Source of the DNA: Streptomyces sp. NBC_01707
Lineage (GTDB): Bacteria > Actinomycetota > Actinomycetes > Streptomycetales > Streptomycetaceae
NCBI RefSeq assembly: GCF_041438805.1
Contig: NZ_CP109190.1
Coordinates: 3,596,001-3,660,000 of the forward strand
DNA: 64,000 nucleotides
Direction of reading: 5' to 3'
Part shown: piece after piece, positions 1-12,256 of the stretch
Layout of the letters: each line of letters begins with the position of its first letter
Numbering within the stretch: the stretch's first letter is position 1
Notes under the pieces: generated by a model
The model's database searches: none
What the model was told of the DNA's origin: nothing
The model's input: the letters and a program-made list of their open reading frames with translations, nothing else
Position numbers and translations under genes: made by a program

Positions 1-214
1 GTTCGTGGATCTTTTTCGGGAGATCTGATGAACTGCCCGCAAAGAACACATGACCTGAGAACCGTCACTCTGGCAGCCACTGTTGATCATTTGCCCGTTT
101 CGTGGCGATGCTCACAGTGTCTGATTATTCCCTTACATGCCCGGCGTCCCGGCCATCTCCCGCCCTCCCGCGCGTCCCCGTCCAGGTGGGCACACCCACG
201 ACGGCCTGTTCCGG
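1..214. other. window edge without a gene
   Basis: I see no convincing coding sequence here. The stretch lies downstream of the minus-strand phospholipase gene. Its first half is less GC-rich than the coding DNA. Short open frames that run through it continue as antisense of the phospholipase and have no family resemblance. A small GTGGG/CCCAC inverted repeat near 185-198 could belong to the phospholipase 3' end, but it is weak. Confidence 0.5.
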
Positions 215-2323
215 TCAGCCGGAGACGCTGGCCCGGCCGTTCTCGATGTGTCCCATCAGCCGACGGCTGAAGGCGTCGTCCCCGTCGACCGTGACGGCCA
301 GGTCGTACCAGCCGTGCGCGTCGGCCGCCGAGTGGACGACCGTACGGCTCCGCCCCGGCTTGACCTTGATCGTCCTCGTCCAGTCCCGCAGGTCCGCCTC
401 GTCGACGTAGCCCAGCGGCCGGACGGTGTAGGTGAGTGTCCGCCGCCCCGTGTTGCGCAGGGTGAGGTGCACATCGCGCTCGTGGGCGTCGACCCAGGTG
501 GCGACCTCGGGTCCGCCTTCGGCGGTTCCGGCGAACTCGCGGCGGAAGCCGTTCGGCCCGGTCACCGTGAACCGGTACGCCTCACCGCTGACGGGCACCG
601 TCCATATCGCCGTGCCCCTCACGTCCCGGTGCTGCGGAACGGGGAACTCTCCGGCGTAGGGGTAGAGCGCGAAGTGCGCCGATGAACGACCCGTGTTGCT
701 GAGGGCGACCCGCACCGCTCCGTCCACGATCTTCGCCTGCGCGTCCGGCTGGTACGGCAGCGGACGGGCGGGCCGGGCACCGGGCTCCTGTACGGGCATC
801 TGCTGGACGGCGGGCGGCTTCGGCACCCAGCGTCCGCTGAACGGCGGGATGACGCCCGGCTGCTCCATCTCGGGCCGACGCCGTCCGCGCGTGAAGTCGA
901 AGGCAGACGTCAGATCACCGGTGACCGTGCGCCGCCAGTCGCTGATGTTCGGTTCCCGCACGCCGGTCCACCGCTCCAGGAAGCGGATCACGGAGGTGTG
1001 GTCGAAGACCTCGGAGCAGACGAAGCCGCCCACGGTCCACGGCGACACGACGAGCAGCGGCACGCGCACTCCGAGGCCGGTGGGCTTGGACTCCCACTGT
1101 TCGTCGGTCACCTCGGGCGGCGCGACCGGCGGCGGGACATGGTCGAAGAAGCCGTCGTTCTCGTCGTAGTTGATGATGACGGCGGTGTGCCGCCACACAT
1201 CGGGGTGCCTGCCCAGCGCGTCCAGGACCTTGTAGACGATCGTCGCGCTGTGGATCGGGGAGGAGACGCTCGGGTGCTCGGAGTCGACCGCCGACGGCAC
1301 CAGGTAGGAGACCTCGGGCAGTGTGCCCGCCGCGACGTCCTCGGCGAACGCGTCGGCCAGCGTGCCGGTCTCGACCCGGCGCAGCCCTCGCTCGAAGAGG
1401 CTGCGCTCGGCCTCGGTGAGCGTGGCGACCCCGTCCTCCAGCAGTCCGAGCAGCCGCTCGCGCTCCGCCGCGTCGTCCGTGTCACGGACTGCCGCGTAGA
1501 AGGACTCCATGTAGGTGTGGCCGCCGGTCTTCGCCAGCGCCTTGCGGGCGATCGCCTTGAACGTCGCGAAGAACTCGATCTGGTTGTCGGTGAAGTTCTC
1601 CCACTCGGTGTACGTCTTCCAGCTGTGCCCGGCCTTCTCCAGCCGTTCCGCGTAGGTGCTCCAGCCGTAGCCCGGGTGGGTGCCCTCGCTGTACGCGTCG
1701 TTGCCGACCGCCCGCCTGCCGTTCGCCTCGAAGCCCGTCTTCCCGCTCCACAAGTGGTTTCGGTTGGGGCTGGTGGAGGTGTGGATGGACGAGTGGTACG
1801 CGTCGCAGACCGTGAACGTGTCGGCCAGTTCGTAGTGCAGCGGGATGTCGCGGCGGTCGTAGTACGCCATGGTGGCGGCCGTCTTCGCGGTCACCCAGCC
1901 GTTCATCCAGCCGCCGGCCCACGCCTTGCCGCCGCCGCTCCAGGAGTGGTCGAGGGCGTTGACGTACTGGAGGTCCTTCTTCTGCGTCGCGGCGGCGTCC
2001 CGGATCGGGAACGGCAGCACGGAGGTGTCCGATGCTCCCGGCTGCTCGAAGACGGGCTTGCCGGAGGGCAGTTCGATCGCGTTGCGGTCGCCGAAGCCGC
2101 GTACACCGCGCAGAGTCCCGAAGTAGTGATCGAAGGAACGGTTCTCCTGCATCAGGATCACCACGTGCCTGATGTCCCCGAGGCCGCCGGACCCCGCCGG
2201 GCGCACCGGCTGCGCGGCGAGCGCGGCCTGCAGCGACGGAGGCAGCAGCGACCCGGCCGCCGCGGCACCGAGGGCGCCGCCACCGAGCGCGAGGAGTCGT
2301 CGCCGTGAGATGTCCGTGGTCAA
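215..2323 (-). CDS. phospholipase C, phosphocholine-specific type (Tat-exported)
   Basis: Secreted phosphoesterase of the bacterial phospholipase C / acid phosphatase family, expected to release phosphorylated head groups from phospholipids outside the cell, for example for phosphate scavenging. The protein has 702 residues, normal for the phosphocholine-specific branch. Residues 1-36 form a Tat signal (SRRRLLALGG, then an Ala/Gly/Leu stretch). Catalytic-domain motifs visible are HVVILMQENRSFDHYFG at residues 53-69, SPNRNHLW, and YDENDGFFDHVPPP. Two beta-rich C-terminal domains follow, as in this family. The start is TTG, chosen because GGGAGG lies just upstream and the twin-arginine signal follows at once. 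It appears monocistronic. The exact substrate is inferred from family only. Confidence 0.9.
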   Translation of the reverse strand: MTTDISRRRLLALGGGALGAAAAGSLLPPSLQAALAAQPVRPAGSGGLGDIRHVVILMQENRSFDHYFGTLRGVRGFGDRNAIELPSGKPVFEQPGASDTSVLPFPIRDAAATQKKDLQYVNALDHSWSGGGKAWAGGWMNGWVTAKTAATMAYYDRRDIPLHYELADTFTVCDAYHSSIHTSTSPNRNHLWSGKTGFEANGRRAVGNDAYSEGTHPGYGWSTYAERLEKAGHSWKTYTEWENFTDNQIEFFATFKAIARKALAKTGGHTYMESFYAAVRDTDDAAERERLLGLLEDGVATLTEAERSLFERGLRRVETGTLADAFAEDVAAGTLPEVSYLVPSAVDSEHPSVSSPIHSATIVYKVLDALGRHPDVWRHTAVIINYDENDGFFDHVPPPVAPPEVTDEQWESKPTGLGVRVPLLVVSPWTVGGFVCSEVFDHTSVIRFLERWTGVREPNISDWRRTVTGDLTSAFDFTRGRRRPEMEQPGVIPPFSGRWVPKPPAVQQMPVQEPGARPARPLPYQPDAQAKIVDGAVRVALSNTGRSSAHFALYPYAGEFPVPQHRDVRGTAIWTVPVSGEAYRFTVTGPNGFRREFAGTAEGGPEVATWVDAHERDVHLTLRNTGRRTLTYTVRPLGYVDEADLRDWTRTIKVKPGRSRTVVHSAADAHGWYDLAVTVDGDDAFSRRLMGHIENGRASVSG

Positions 2324-2464
2324 GTTGAGCCTCCCGAGTCCGGTCCTACAGCCGGGAAGCTAATCAAGCCAGGTGGCGGCAGAAAGACCACCGTGCGGCC
2401 CGGCGGTGAACGTCCAGCAGGCCACCGCGGAGAGCCCGAACGCCTCGCCCGGCCGTGGTACCGG

Positions 2465-3724
2465 TCATACCCCGATCGTGTGCAGCGCCCCCCACAGCGC
2501 GACCGTCGACACCACCAGTGTCGCCGGTACGGTCAGCAGCCCCAACCGGGTGAAGTGGCCCAGTTCGGGTGCGACGCCATGGGTGTGCAGGATGCGGCGC
2601 CACAGGAGGGTGGCGAGCGAGCCCACGTACGTGAGGTTCGGGCCGAGGTTCACCCCGATCAGGGCGGCGAGCAGCGGCCCGGGCCCGGCCGCCGCGACGA
2701 CCGGGAGCAGGGCGAGGATCGCGGGCAGGTTGTTGATCAGGTTGGCGAGCACGGCGGCCACGGTTGCCACCGCCAGAAGTGCGGGCAGTGACGAATCGCC
2801 GGGCAGGAGCGCGCCGATCCCGGCGCCGAGGCCGTGGTCGACGACCGCCTTGACCACCACACCGAGGGCGAGCACGAAGAGGCAGAACAGCGGGTGGGCG
2901 GCCTGCACCAGGCCCTTGACCGTCGTCCTGCGCTGACCGAGCGCCCGGACCGCGAGCACCGCCGCCCCGGCCAGCGCGGCCCACAGCGGTTCCGCGCCCG
3001 CGAACGAGGTGATGACGAAGCCCGCCAGTGTCAGGGCGAGGACGACGAGCGTGAAGACGGGGACGCCGGTCGGCTCCTCGTCCGGATCCGGCGGGTGCGC
3101 GCCCGCTGCCAGGTCGTCGGCGAAGACGCGGCGGAAGATGACGTACTCGACGGCGATGGCAGCCAGCCACGGCAGCGACATCAGTGCGGCGAAGCGGGTG
3201 AAGGAGAGGCCGCTCGCGGTGAACGCCAGCAGGTTGGTGAGGTTGGAGACGGGAAGCAGCAGGGACGCCGAGTTGGCGAGATGCGCGCAGGCGTAGACGT
3301 ACGGGCGGGGGTGGGCGCCGACACGGGCGGCGGTGGCGATGACGACGGGCGTCAGCAGGACCACCGTGGCGTCCAGGCTGAGGACGGCCGTGATCAGCGC
3401 CGCCACGACGAAGACCCCGCCGAGCAGCGGCCCGGTCCGTCCCCGGCAGAGGCGGGCGACCATATGGCCGGCGGCGGTGAACAGTCCTTCGTCGGCGCAG
3501 AGCTGGGCCAGCACGAGAATGGCGGCGAGGAAGCCGACGACCGGCAGCAGGCTGCCGACCTGGGCCCGTGCCTCCGCGAACGGCACCGCGCCCATGCCCA
3601 CCACCAGTACGGCGGCGGGTACGGCGATCGTCGCCTCGGGCAGCCCCCGGGGGCGTGCGACGGCGAACGCCAGCACCGCGAGAAGCAGCGCGACGGAGAC
3701 GATCTCGGCGGTGACGGTGTTCAG
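2465..3724 (-). CDS. ArsB/SLC13-type membrane permease
   Basis: Polytopic inner-membrane transporter of the arsenite-permease / SLC13 superfamily. It has about 11 hydrophobic segments and the internally repeated architecture of that group, including an LSLDATVVLLTPVV stretch and LANLINNLPAILALLP. The substrate is not readable; arsenite or an organic or inorganic anion are the options, and no arsenic genes lie nearby. A longer frame opening at 3799 would put the first 25 codons across a terminator hairpin (3757-3797), so I prefer the CTG at 3722-3724. That CTG has GGAGAGAG about 8 nt upstream and overlaps the TGA of an 11-codon open frame starting at 3756. This gives 419 residues. The non-canonical start is an inference. 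Confidence 0.8.
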   Translation of the reverse strand: MNTVTAEIVSVALLLAVLAFAVARPRGLPEATIAVPAAVLVVGMGAVPFAEARAQVGSLLPVVGFLAAILVLAQLCADEGLFTAAGHMVARLCRGRTGPLLGGVFVVAALITAVLSLDATVVLLTPVVIATAARVGAHPRPYVYACAHLANSASLLLPVSNLTNLLAFTASGLSFTRFAALMSLPWLAAIAVEYVIFRRVFADDLAAGAHPPDPDEEPTGVPVFTLVVLALTLAGFVITSFAGAEPLWAALAGAAVLAVRALGQRRTTVKGLVQAAHPLFCLFVLALGVVVKAVVDHGLGAGIGALLPGDSSLPALLAVATVAAVLANLINNLPAILALLPVVAAAGPGPLLAALIGVNLGPNLTYVGSLATLLWRRILHTHGVAPELGHFTRLGLLTVPATLVVSTVALWGALHTIGV

Positions 3725-3756
3725 CGGACTCTCTCTCCGGAAGCGCGAGGAATCAT

Positions 3757-3797
3757 GAAGGGGCGGTGCACCCGTCGGCCGGGTGTACCGCCCCTTC
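3757..3797 (-). terminator. hairpin terminator after gatB
   Basis: Arms of 17 nt (3757-3773 and 3781-3797) with one mismatch and a 7-nt loop, about 40 nt downstream of the gatB stop on the minus strand. It separates the gat operon from the permease gene. No T-run follows, which is usual in Streptomyces. Confidence 0.75.
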
Positions 3798-3834
3798 ACC
3801 TACGTACGTACGCAGCCGCGGCTGCGCGAAGGAC

Positions 3835-5343
3835 TCAGCCCTCGACGCCGAGCTTCTCCAGGATCAGCTCGCGCACCCGGGCCGCGTCCGCCTGGCCGCG
3901 GGTGGCCTTCATGACCGCGCCGACGAGCGCACCCGCCGCCGCGACCTTGCCACCGCGGATCTTGTCCGCGACGGCCGCGTTGGCGGCGATGGCCTCGTCC
4001 ACGGCCGCGCCCAGCGCGCCCTCGTCCGAGACGACCTTCAGGCCCCGCTTCTCGACGACTGCGTCCGGGTCGCCCTCGCCCGCGAGGACACCCTCGATGA
4101 CCTGGCGCGCCAGCTTGTCGTTGAGGTCGCCGGAGGCGACGAGCTCGGTCACCCGGGCCACCTGCGCCGGGGTGATCGCCAGCGCGTCCAGGGCGACACC
4201 GGTCTCGTTGGACTGCCGGGCCAGCTCGCCCATCCACCACTTGCGGGCCTGGTCGGACGGGGCACCCGCCTCGGTCGTGGCGACGATCAGGTCGACCGCG
4301 CCCGCGTTGAGGATCGACTGCATGTCGAACTCCGAGACGCCCCACTCCTCGCGCAGCCGGTTGCGGCGTACCCGCGGCAGCTCGGGAAGCCCCTTGCGCA
4401 GCTCCTCGACCCAGTCGCGGGCCGGGGCGACGGGCACCAGGTCCGGCTCCGGGAAGTAGCGGTAGTCCTCGGCGTTGTCCTTGATGCGGCCGGCCGTGGT
4501 GGAGCCGTCCTCCTCGTGGAAGTGCCGGGTCTCCTGCACGACCTTGGCGCCGGAGTTCAGCACCGCGGCATGGCGCTGGATCTCGTAACGGGCGGCGCGC
4601 TCGACGGAACGCAGCGAGTTCACGTTCTTCGTCTCGGAGCGGGTACCGAACGTCTCGGTGCCGTTGGGGCGCAGCGACAGGTTCACGTCGCAGCGCATCT
4701 GGCCCTGCTCCATGCGGGCCTCGGATACGCCCAACGCCTTGATGAGCTCGCGCAGCTCGGCGACGTACGCCTTCGCGACCTCGGGGGCTCGCGCGCCCGC
4801 TCCCTCGATCGGCTTGGTGACGATCTCGATCAGCGGGATGCCCGCACGGTTGTAGTCCAGCAGGGAGTGGGACGCGCCGTGGATACGGCCCGTGGCGCCG
4901 CCGACGTGCAGCGACTTACCGGTGTCCTCCTCCATGTGGGCGCGCTCGATCTGCACCCGGAAGGTCTCCCCGTCCTCCAGCTGGACGTCCAGATAGCCGT
5001 CGAAGGCGATCGGCTCGTCGTACTGCGAGGTCTGGAAGTTCTTCGGCATGTCCGGATAGAAGTAGTTCTTCCGGGCGAAGCGGCACCACTCGGCGATCTC
5101 GCAGTTCAGCGCGAGACCGATCTTGATGGCGGACTCGACGCCGATGGCGTTGACGACCGGCAGCGAGCCGGGCATGCCGAGGCAGGTCGGGCACGTCTGC
5201 GAGTTCGGCTCCGCGCCCAGCTCGGTGGAGCAGCCGCAGAACATCTTGGTCTTGGTGCCGAGCTCGACATGGACCTCCAGGCCCATGACGGGGTCGTACG
5301 TCGCGAGGGCGTCCTCGTACGGCACCAGGTCAGTGACAGTCAC
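3835..5343 (-). CDS. gatB: aspartyl/glutamyl-tRNA amidotransferase subunit B
   Basis: GatB, the tRNA-binding and kinase subunit of the GatCAB complex. With GatA-derived ammonia it converts misacylated Glu-tRNA(Gln), and Asp-tRNA(Asn) where present, to Gln-tRNA or Asn-tRNA in the cytoplasm. The protein has 502 residues, full length. It shows the GatB signature region ([19 protein letters not shown] near residue 19, then [15 protein letters not shown]), the [11 protein letters not shown] motif, and a C-terminal GatB/YqeY-like helical domain ending [13 protein letters not shown] start. It is the last gene of the gatC-gatA-small protein-gatB operon and is followed by a terminator hairpin. Essential in organisms lacking GlnRS. 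Confidence 0.98.
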   Translation of the reverse strand: MTVTDLVPYEDALATYDPVMGLEVHVELGTKTKMFCGCSTELGAEPNSQTCPTCLGMPGSLPVVNAIGVESAIKIGLALNCEIAEWCRFARKNYFYPDMPKNFQTSQYDEPIAFDGYLDVQLEDGETFRVQIERAHMEEDTGKSLHVGGATGRIHGASHSLLDYNRAGIPLIEIVTKPIEGAGARAPEVAKAYVAELRELIKALGVSEARMEQGQMRCDVNLSLRPNGTETFGTRSETKNVNSLRSVERAARYEIQRHAAVLNSGAKVVQETRHFHEEDGSTTAGRIKDNAEDYRYFPEPDLVPVAPARDWVEELRKGLPELPRVRRNRLREEWGVSEFDMQSILNAGAVDLIVATTEAGAPSDQARKWWMGELARQSNETGVALDALAITPAQVARVTELVASGDLNDKLARQVIEGVLAGEGDPDAVVEKRGLKVVSDEGALGAAVDEAIAANAAVADKIRGGKVAAAGALVGAVMKATRGQADAARVRELILEKLGVEG

Positions 5344-5359
5344 GGTGAAACTTTCCCTC

Positions 5360-5599
5360 TCAACCCAGCAGTACGTCGTCGTCGCCCAGGCGCTTCAGCT
5401 CTCGGTAGAGAAGAGCGATGCCGGTGGCGATGGCGGCAGCGGAGACGACGGCGTCGACCAGCCGGAGCGTGTCGTGCTCGGAGCGTGCCTTCTTGGCCTG
5501 CTTGAGCACGCTGACCGCGCCGAACGCGGTGGTGCCGATGGACAGGTACGTACCGGTCTTGGACTTCTTGAAGCCCTTGGCCTTGGTCAGTGCACTCAC
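5360..5599 (-). CDS. small membrane-associated protein inside the gat operon
   Basis: A 79-residue protein with no named family that I recognise. The N-terminal third is basic ([16 protein letters not shown]). A hydrophobic stretch is at about 17-31 ([15 protein letters not shown]) and a second at about 46-64 ([20 protein letters not shown]), and the tail is acidic (LGDDDVLLG). It could be a two-span or amphipathic membrane protein. The GTG start overlaps the TGA of gatA as GTGA, and gatB begins 16 nt after its stop, so it looks translationally coupled into the amidotransferase operon. A link between tRNA amidation and the membrane would be speculation; conserved position is the only clue. 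Confidence 0.8.
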   Translation of the reverse strand: MSALTKAKGFKKSKTGTYLSIGTTAFGAVSVLKQAKKARSEHDTLRLVDAVVSAAAIATGIALLYRELKRLGDDDVLLG

Positions 5600-7098
5600 A
5601 GTGACGGAGCCTCCTCCAGCAGCGGGTGCCCCCACCTTTCCACGAAGGCGGCCTCGACGGCGGCCCCGACCTTGTACAGCCGGTCGTCCTTCATGGCGGG
5701 GGCGATGATCTGCAGACCGACCGGCAGGCCGTCCTCCGGCGCCAGACCGCAGGGCAGCGACATCGCGGAGTTGCCGGCCAGGTTGGTCGGAATGGTGCAC
5801 AGGTCGGCCAGGTACATCGCCATCGGGTCGTCGGCGCGCTCGCCGATCGGGAAGGCGGTGGTCGGCGTCGTCGGCGAGACGATCACGTCGACCTGCTCGA
5901 AGGCCTTCTCGAAGTCCCGGGTGATGAGCGTGCGGACCTTCTGCGCCGAGCCGTAGTACGCGTCGTAGTAGCCGGAGCTGAGTGCGTACGTACCGAGGAT
6001 GACGCGGCGCTTGACCTCGTCGCCGAAGCCGGCCTCGCGAGTGAGCGCGGTGACCTCCTCGGCGGACTTCGTGCCGTCGTCGCCGACCCGGAGGCCGTAC
6101 CGCATGGCGTCGAAGCGGGCCAGGTTCGAGGAGCACTCGGACGGCGCGATCAGGTAGTACGCCGACAGACCCAGGTCGAAGGACGGGCAGTCCAGCTCGA
6201 CGACGGTGGCACCGAGCGACTTCAGAAGCTCGACCGACTCGTTGAAGCGCTGGACGACACCGGCCTGGTAGCCCTCGCCGGAGAACTGCTTGACGACGCC
6301 GATGCGCATGCCGTCGACGCTGCCGTTGCGGGCGGCCTCGACGACCGGCGGGACCGGGGCGTCGATGGACGTCGAGTCCAGCGGGTCGTGTCCGGCGATC
6401 ACCTCGTGGAGCAGCGCCGCGTCCAGGACCGTGCGGGCGCACGGGCCACCCTGGTCGAGGGAGGACGAGAAGGCGACCATGCCGTAGCGGGAGACCGCAC
6501 CGTAGGTGGGCTTGACGCCGACGGTGCCCGTGACGGCGGCGGGCTGGCGGATGGAACCGCCGGTGTCCGTGCCGATGGCGAGCGGGGCCTCGAACGACGC
6601 GAGCGCGGCCGAGGAGCCACCTCCGGAGCCGCCCGGGATCCGGGTGAGATCCCACGGGTTACCGGTCGGGCCGTAGGCGCTGTTCTCGGTGGAGGACCCC
6701 ATGGCGAACTCGTCCATGTTGGTCTTGCCGAGGATGACGACGTCGGCGTCCTTCAGCTTCTTGGTCAGGGTCGCGTCGTACGGCGGGACCCAGCCCTCGA
6801 GGATCTTCGAGCCGACGGTGGTCGGCATCGTCTTCGTGGTGAAGATGTCCTTCAGCGCGAGCGGAACACCGGCCAGCGGGCCGAGCTTCTCGCCCGCGGC
6901 CCTCTTCGCGTCGACGGCGCGGGCCTGCGCGAGCGCGCCCTCACGGTCGATGTGCAGGAAGGCGTGGACCTTCTCGTCGACCGCGTCGATCCGGGCCAGG
7001 TGCGCCTCGGTGACCTCGACGGCCGTGAGCTCGCCGGAAGCGATCTTCCCGGCGATCTCGGCGGCGGTGAGCTTGATGATGGAACTGTTGTCCGTCAT
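5596..7098 (-). CDS. gatA: aspartyl/glutamyl-tRNA amidotransferase subunit A
   Basis: GatA, the glutaminase subunit that supplies ammonia to GatB. It has 500 residues of the amidase-signature family. The Ser-cisSer-Lys catalytic triad is visible: Lys in ALKDIFTTK, the Gly/Ser-rich [11 protein letters not shown], and the nucleophile region [13 protein letters not shown]. It starts 6 nt after the gatC stop, and its TGA overlaps the start of the next small gene (GTGA), so all four genes should be co-expressed from a promoter upstream of gatC. Confidence 0.98.
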   Translation of the reverse strand: MTDNSSIIKLTAAEIAGKIASGELTAVEVTEAHLARIDAVDEKVHAFLHIDREGALAQARAVDAKRAAGEKLGPLAGVPLALKDIFTTKTMPTTVGSKILEGWVPPYDATLTKKLKDADVVILGKTNMDEFAMGSSTENSAYGPTGNPWDLTRIPGGSGGGSSAALASFEAPLAIGTDTGGSIRQPAAVTGTVGVKPTYGAVSRYGMVAFSSSLDQGGPCARTVLDAALLHEVIAGHDPLDSTSIDAPVPPVVEAARNGSVDGMRIGVVKQFSGEGYQAGVVQRFNESVELLKSLGATVVELDCPSFDLGLSAYYLIAPSECSSNLARFDAMRYGLRVGDDGTKSAEEVTALTREAGFGDEVKRRVILGTYALSSGYYDAYYGSAQKVRTLITRDFEKAFEQVDVIVSPTTPTTAFPIGERADDPMAMYLADLCTIPTNLAGNSAMSLPCGLAPEDGLPVGLQIIAPAMKDDRLYKVGAAVEAAFVERWGHPLLEEAPSL

Positions 7099-7103
7099 GA
7101 CTT

Positions 7104-7400
7104 CTAGTCCTCCCCCAGGATCTGCGGCACCTTGAAACGCTGCTGCTCCTGGGCCGGGGCGCCGGAGAGCGCCTGCTCGGGGGTGAGCGACGGACGGACC
7201 TCGTCCGCGCGCATGACATTGGTCAGCGGCAGCGGGTGGGAGGTCGGCGGTACGTCTTGGTCGGCGACCTCGGAGACGCGGGCGACCGCGCCGATGATGT
7301 CGTCGAGCTGACCGGCGAAGTGATCGAGCTCTTCGCCCTTCAGCTCCAGACGCGCCAGCCGGGCGAGGTGGGCGACCTCCTCGCGCGTGATGCCAGGCAT
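7104..7400 (-). CDS. gatC: aspartyl/glutamyl-tRNA amidotransferase subunit C
   Basis: GatC, the small subunit that wraps around GatA and stabilises the GatA-GatB interface. It has 98 residues, the normal size, beginning [20 protein letters not shown], the typical GatC N-terminus, and ending in the Pro/Gln-rich [16 protein letters not shown] start at 7400; a frame further upstream (to 7478) reads an unrelated extension. First gene of the gat operon. The promoter should lie in 7401-7569, a short gap between it and the 3' end of the GGDEF/EAL gene. Confidence 0.97.
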   Translation of the reverse strand: MPGITREEVAHLARLARLELKGEELDHFAGQLDDIIGAVARVSEVADQDVPPTSHPLPLTNVMRADEVRPSLTPEQALSGAPAQEQQRFKVPQILGED

Positions 7401-7569
7401 GCAGCGATCCTCAGGGGTGAGTGTTGTGGTTTTGGCCCCAATCCTATGGGGTCCGGCGCCGACGGGGCCGCCACCCATGGATCACTCGCCTCCGGTCAGC
7501 CCCCGGCCGCGCCCGTATCGGGGGTGATCGGCTCGATTCCGCCGCCGGGATCCGGGCCGCCGGGCCCGC

Positions 7570-9753
7570 TCAGGTCGTCGCCGGACGCGACTGCGCGGAC
7601 CGCCCGGGCTGCCGCTGCTCCAACTCGGCCACCGCTGCCGTCACGCCCGTCACCCCCGATGCGGCGGCGGCAGCGGCCGCGGCGGCCGCCGCCTTCAGCT
7701 CCGCCGGCCGCCGCCAGCCGTGCTCGCCGCGCGCCCGCAGCCACGCCGTCGTCTCCTGCGGCGGCATCGCGGCCGCGACCAGCCACCCCTGCACCGCATC
7801 GCAGCGCAGATCCCGCAGCCGCTCCCACGTCTCGTCGTCCTCGACGCCCTCGGCGACGACCAGCAGGCCTAGCGAGTGGGCCAGGTCGATGGTGCAGCGG
7901 ACGATCTCCGCGTCCTCGTTGTCGACGGCCAGCCGGGCGACGAAGGACCGGTCGATCTTCAGCTCGCTGACCGGCAGCCGGCGCAGGTGCACCAGCGAGG
8001 AGTAACCCGTACCGAAGTCGTCGAGGGACATCTTCACGCCGTGCCCGGTGAGGCCGGCCAGCGTGTCGGCCGCGCGCTGCGGGTCCTCCAGCAGCACGTG
8101 TTCCGTTATCTCGAGCTGGAGGGAGCCGGCCGGGACGCCGTGCCGGGCGAGCCGCGCCGCCACGCCGCCCGCGAAGCCCGGGGTGTGGACGTCGCGCGGG
8201 GATACGTTGACCGCGACCGGGACGAACAGGCCCTGCGCCCGCCACCGGGCGACCTGGGCCAGCGCCGTCTCCAGCACGTAATCGGTGAGGTGCGGCATCA
8301 GACCCGAGGACTCGGCGATGGCGATGAACTCGTCCGGAGGAACCCGGCCGCGCTCCGGGTGCACCCAGCGCACCAGCGCCTCGAGCCCGGCCACCTGACC
8401 GTCGAACCGGACCTTCGGCTGGTAGTGGAGCTCCACCTCGCCGGCGTCCAGCGCGCGCCGCAGGTCCCCGAGGAGTCCGAGTCGGTCCGGGGTGTTGCTG
8501 TCCCGCTTCGACTCGTACACCTCGACGCCCGTACGGTCCCGCTTGGCCTGGTACATCGCCACGTCCGCCCGTCTGAGCAGCCCTTCGGCGTCCAGCGCGT
8601 GGTCGGGGTAGACGGCGACTCCGGCGCTGGCCTCCAGCACCAGCGTGAGGCCGTCGAGGTCCAGTGGTGAGGAGAGCTCTGCGACCAGATGGCGGGCGAC
8701 GCGCTGGGCACTGGTGGTGGAGTCCGCGGTCGGCAGCAGTACGGCGAACTCGTCGCCGCCGAGCCGCGCGGCCTCCGCTCCGCGCGGCAGGGCCAGCCGG
8801 AGGCGCTCCGCTATCTGCAGCAGCAGCCGGTCCCCCGCGAGATGGCCGAGGGTGTCGTTGACCGCGCGGAACCGGTCGAGGTCGATCAGGACGAGCGCGG
8901 ATCTGGCGCCGATGTTCTCGGCGTCCTCCAGCGCTGTCCATGTGCGCTCCAGCAGCCACTGCCGGTTGGGCAGCCCGGTCAGCGGGTCCCGCAGCTGCTC
9001 CTCGGCCCGCGCCCGGGCGATCCAGAGGGTGGAGTCCAGGGCGATCAGCGGAACGGCGAACAGCGGCAGCAGTACGGGGGTGGCGATCGCGACGACGCAG
9101 ATCAGTGGGGCGAGCCCGAGGAGCGCGACCGCCACGAGCCCCTGGCGCAGCAGGGCGGTGCGGGCGATGGTCGGCAGCCCGCCGCCCTGGGGTGTCCGTG
9201 CGTACCAGAGGAGGACCCTGGTGACGACGAGGTACGTGGACGCGGCCAGAACGACTTCCGGGACGGCGTCGATGCCCCAGTCGAGTGGCTTCCAGGGCGA
9301 CTCGACGCTCTGCACGTCGCCGAACGCGGCGAGGACCAGAGCCGCCGCACCTATCCCCAGGATGTCCACCGCACCGTGCAGCAGCCCCTGCCACCAGCGG
9401 TGTCTGCGGGCCACCCCGACGAGCACGACGACGACCAGGCTGACCAGGCCGGCGGGCACCCAGCCGTAGAGCAGCAGCACGGCAAGGGTGAGGGCGGCAC
9501 CCGATCCGGTGCCGCCCCACCAGCGGTCCCGCCCGAGCGCGACGAGATGGCCGACGATGATCCCGGTGAGGACGGCGAGCGACCAGCCGGCCGCACCGTT
9601 CGGGAAGAGTGCGTGCCCGGCGCTCACGGTCCGGTAGAAGCCGGTCGCCAGCTGAACGGTGGCGACCAGTACAACGGCGGCACCCACTTTGGGCATGAGG
9701 CCGAGGAAACCTTGCAGCCGCGACACCGGTGCGGTGCTCTCGGTCGGTTTCAT
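7570..9753 (-). CDS. rmdB: membrane GGDEF-EAL cyclic-di-GMP enzyme (RmdB-like)
   Basis: Bifunctional cyclic-di-GMP turnover protein of 727 residues. About eight hydrophobic segments fill residues 20-240. A GGDEF domain follows with an intact active site (RLGGDEFAVLLP, GGDEF at about 332-336), then an EAL domain with intact LEALVRW (EAL at about 458-460), NVSPRDVH, LEITEHVLLED, LDDFGTGYSSL and KIDRSF. Both halves keep catalytic residues, so synthesis and breakdown are both possible. By size, membrane region and position between gatC and ligA it matches RmdB of S. coelicolor (from memory), a phosphodiesterase affecting aerial development. The ATG at 9753 is preceded by GAGAGGGACGGA. The C-terminus ends in an alanine-rich run (about residues 684-705). 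Confidence 0.9.
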   Translation of the reverse strand: MKPTESTAPVSRLQGFLGLMPKVGAAVVLVATVQLATGFYRTVSAGHALFPNGAAGWSLAVLTGIIVGHLVALGRDRWWGGTGSGAALTLAVLLLYGWVPAGLVSLVVVVLVGVARRHRWWQGLLHGAVDILGIGAAALVLAAFGDVQSVESPWKPLDWGIDAVPEVVLAASTYLVVTRVLLWYARTPQGGGLPTIARTALLRQGLVAVALLGLAPLICVVAIATPVLLPLFAVPLIALDSTLWIARARAEEQLRDPLTGLPNRQWLLERTWTALEDAENIGARSALVLIDLDRFRAVNDTLGHLAGDRLLLQIAERLRLALPRGAEAARLGGDEFAVLLPTADSTTSAQRVARHLVAELSSPLDLDGLTLVLEASAGVAVYPDHALDAEGLLRRADVAMYQAKRDRTGVEVYESKRDSNTPDRLGLLGDLRRALDAGEVELHYQPKVRFDGQVAGLEALVRWVHPERGRVPPDEFIAIAESSGLMPHLTDYVLETALAQVARWRAQGLFVPVAVNVSPRDVHTPGFAGGVAARLARHGVPAGSLQLEITEHVLLEDPQRAADTLAGLTGHGVKMSLDDFGTGYSSLVHLRRLPVSELKIDRSFVARLAVDNEDAEIVRCTIDLAHSLGLLVVAEGVEDDETWERLRDLRCDAVQGWLVAAAMPPQETTAWLRARGEHGWRRPAELKAAAAAAAAAAASGVTGVTAAVAELEQRQPGRSAQSRPATT

Positions 9754-10030
9754 TCCGTCCCTCTCACAGCCGGCGGTGCCGATGTCACCTGCTCGTCCCG
9801 CTCCCATGCCACCACGAACCCACGGCTGTCACGCAGCCGGGATCACCGTCACGCAACCGGGCACGGCACGCGCACATCTCAACAGTAGGCCGCGGAACGC
9901 CCGTACGGGCAGCGCTCTACAGCTCTTGCCCGAATGCGAACTGACCATCACTCAGCATCTGGTATGCACCGAACGGGTGAACCGGGCTTCCCGGTCATGC
10001 CGTTCGCCCGTCCGGGCCGCAGCGGCCCGG
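9754..10030. other. intergenic region between rmdB and ligA
   Basis: 277 bp without a gene. It should hold the rmdB promoter (minus strand) and the ligA 3' end. Less GC-rich than its flanks around 9930-9970. I do not see a clear promoter consensus. Confidence 0.4.
10012..10030 (-). terminator. short GC-rich hairpin after ligA
   Basis: CCGGGCCGC at 10012-10020 and GCGGCCCGG at 10022-10030 form a near-perfect palindrome immediately after the ligA stop. A stem of 8 bp with a 3-nt loop is possible. Candidate terminator for the metE-like/ligA unit. Confidence 0.5.
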
Positions 10031-12241
<2,211 letters not shown>

Positions 12242-12256
12242 TTACCCGATACCCGC

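Noticed and set aside
7496..9520. 674-codon minus-strand frame overlapping the GGDEF/EAL gene
   Set aside because: It is a different frame of the same strand, rich in Arg, Pro and Gly, while the overlapping frame has intact GGDEF and EAL motifs.
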